A program made the position numbers and the translations under genes. A stretch of 5,600 bases of DNA. Source: Pseudomonadota bacterium. GTDB lineage: Bacteria > Pseudomonadota > Alphaproteobacteria > Sphingomonadales > Sphingomonadaceae. The first letter of the stretch is position 1; every line of letters starts with the position of its first letter. The stretch covers positions 1 through 5,600 of the forward strand of contig JAEWJQ010000121.1 of the NCBI GenBank assembly GCA_023386515.1, read 5' to 3'. The notes under the pieces are model-generated. The model was not told where the DNA came from. It ran no database searches and was given only the letters and a program-made list of their open reading frames with translations. Below are positions 5,235 through 5,600 of this stretch, piece after piece.

Positions 5235-5600
5235 CCGGCGCTCAGATTCTCCGCGGCCACGCCGTAATAGCTTGCAACGCGGTCGGCATAGGCCTGGTCG
5301 AACACCGGCGCGTTGTTCGCCCAGCTCGGCCCACCCTCCAGGATCCGCCGGTCGATCGTGATCACGTACAGGTCGCGGACCGGATCGAACTGCAGCAGGT
5401 CGAACGGCACCGGGTAGAAGCTCTTGCCCATGCCAAGGAAGCCGCCGAGGCTCAGCACCGCATGCGTGGTCCGCCCCGAACCCTTGTGCACCATCAGCGC
5501 ATAGACCGAACCGACGGCGTCGCCATCGCGGCTTTCGACCTTCAGCGAGTGGGCGACATTGGCCTGCACGAGCAGCTGGGTCGTGGCGGTCTGGCTGGCG
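5231..5600 (-). CDS. PRC-barrel domain protein (5' end outside window)
   Basis: 122 residues are visible, the start lying beyond the window's right edge. The frame stays open upstream of the GTG at 5569 (reading ASQTATTQLL), and the PRC domain needs residues on that side, so GTG 5569 is not the likely start. PRC-barrel signature: DGDAVGSVYALMVHKGSG, then AVLSLGGFLGMG and YPVPFDLLQFDP, followed by YVITIDRRILEGGPSW and a C-terminal VASYYGV. Proteins of this type are small and common in alphaproteobacteria, some with an export signal. No specific partner or substrate is known, and whether this one is exported cannot be seen. It is convergent with higA, with 4 shared bases and no room for a terminator between them. 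Confidence 0.85.
   Translation of the reverse strand, partial: ASQTATTQLLVQANVAHSLKVESRDGDAVGSVYALMVHKGSGRTTHAVLSLGGFLGMGKSFYPVPFDLLQFDPVRDLYVITIDRRILEGGPSWANNAPVFDQAYADRVASYYGVAAENLSAG

Overview
The window is high-GC DNA with alphaproteobacterial gene families. The protein sequences (UvrB with a basic C-terminal tail, a Rhodobacter/Azotobacter-class ferredoxin-NADP reductase, a PRC-barrel protein with the GGFLGMG motif) fit a sphingomonad or close relative. That assignment is inferred from protein flavour, not from a database search.

Layout. (1) Positions 1-586, minus strand: the 5' two-thirds of the core of a ClC-type chloride channel/antiporter, cut by the window edge. Its last ~45 bases are almost pure G/C and look like a sequencing or assembly artefact at a contig end. 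(2) 666-1502, minus: ferredoxin/flavodoxin-NADP+ reductase (fpr), followed by a GC-rich hairpin with a T-run at ~628-654. (3) 1503-1672: divergent intergenic region with two imperfect LexA-like sites. (4) 1673-3868, plus: complete uvrB. (5) 3869-5234, plus: an accessory islet with lower GC than its neighbours. It holds an 18-bp perfect AT-rich palindrome, a 10-bp perfect hairpin enclosing a ribosome-binding site and start codon, a 134-aa protein joining a SeqA-N/ribbon-helix-helix-like N-terminus to a RAMA/DUF4357-like C-terminus, a frameshifted relic of a second, diverged uvrB 3' end, and a HigB-HigA type toxin-antitoxin pair. (6) 5231-5600, minus: a PRC-barrel protein whose 5' end lies outside the window and whose stop codon overlaps that of higA.

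How it fits together. fpr and uvrB are ordinary chromosomal housekeeping genes transcribed divergently. The stretch between the uvrB stop and the PRC-barrel gene appears to be an insertion hotspot. A small DNA-binding gene has its own operator-like palindromes, a toxin-antitoxin pair follows, and between them lies a decayed uvrB end that is not a recent copy of the local one. The most unusual part is 3876-4349: one small putative DNA-binding regulator with a palindrome cluster upstream and a start codon buried in a perfect hairpin, suggesting tight autoregulation. No RNA genes, CRISPR arrays or transposase genes are visible.
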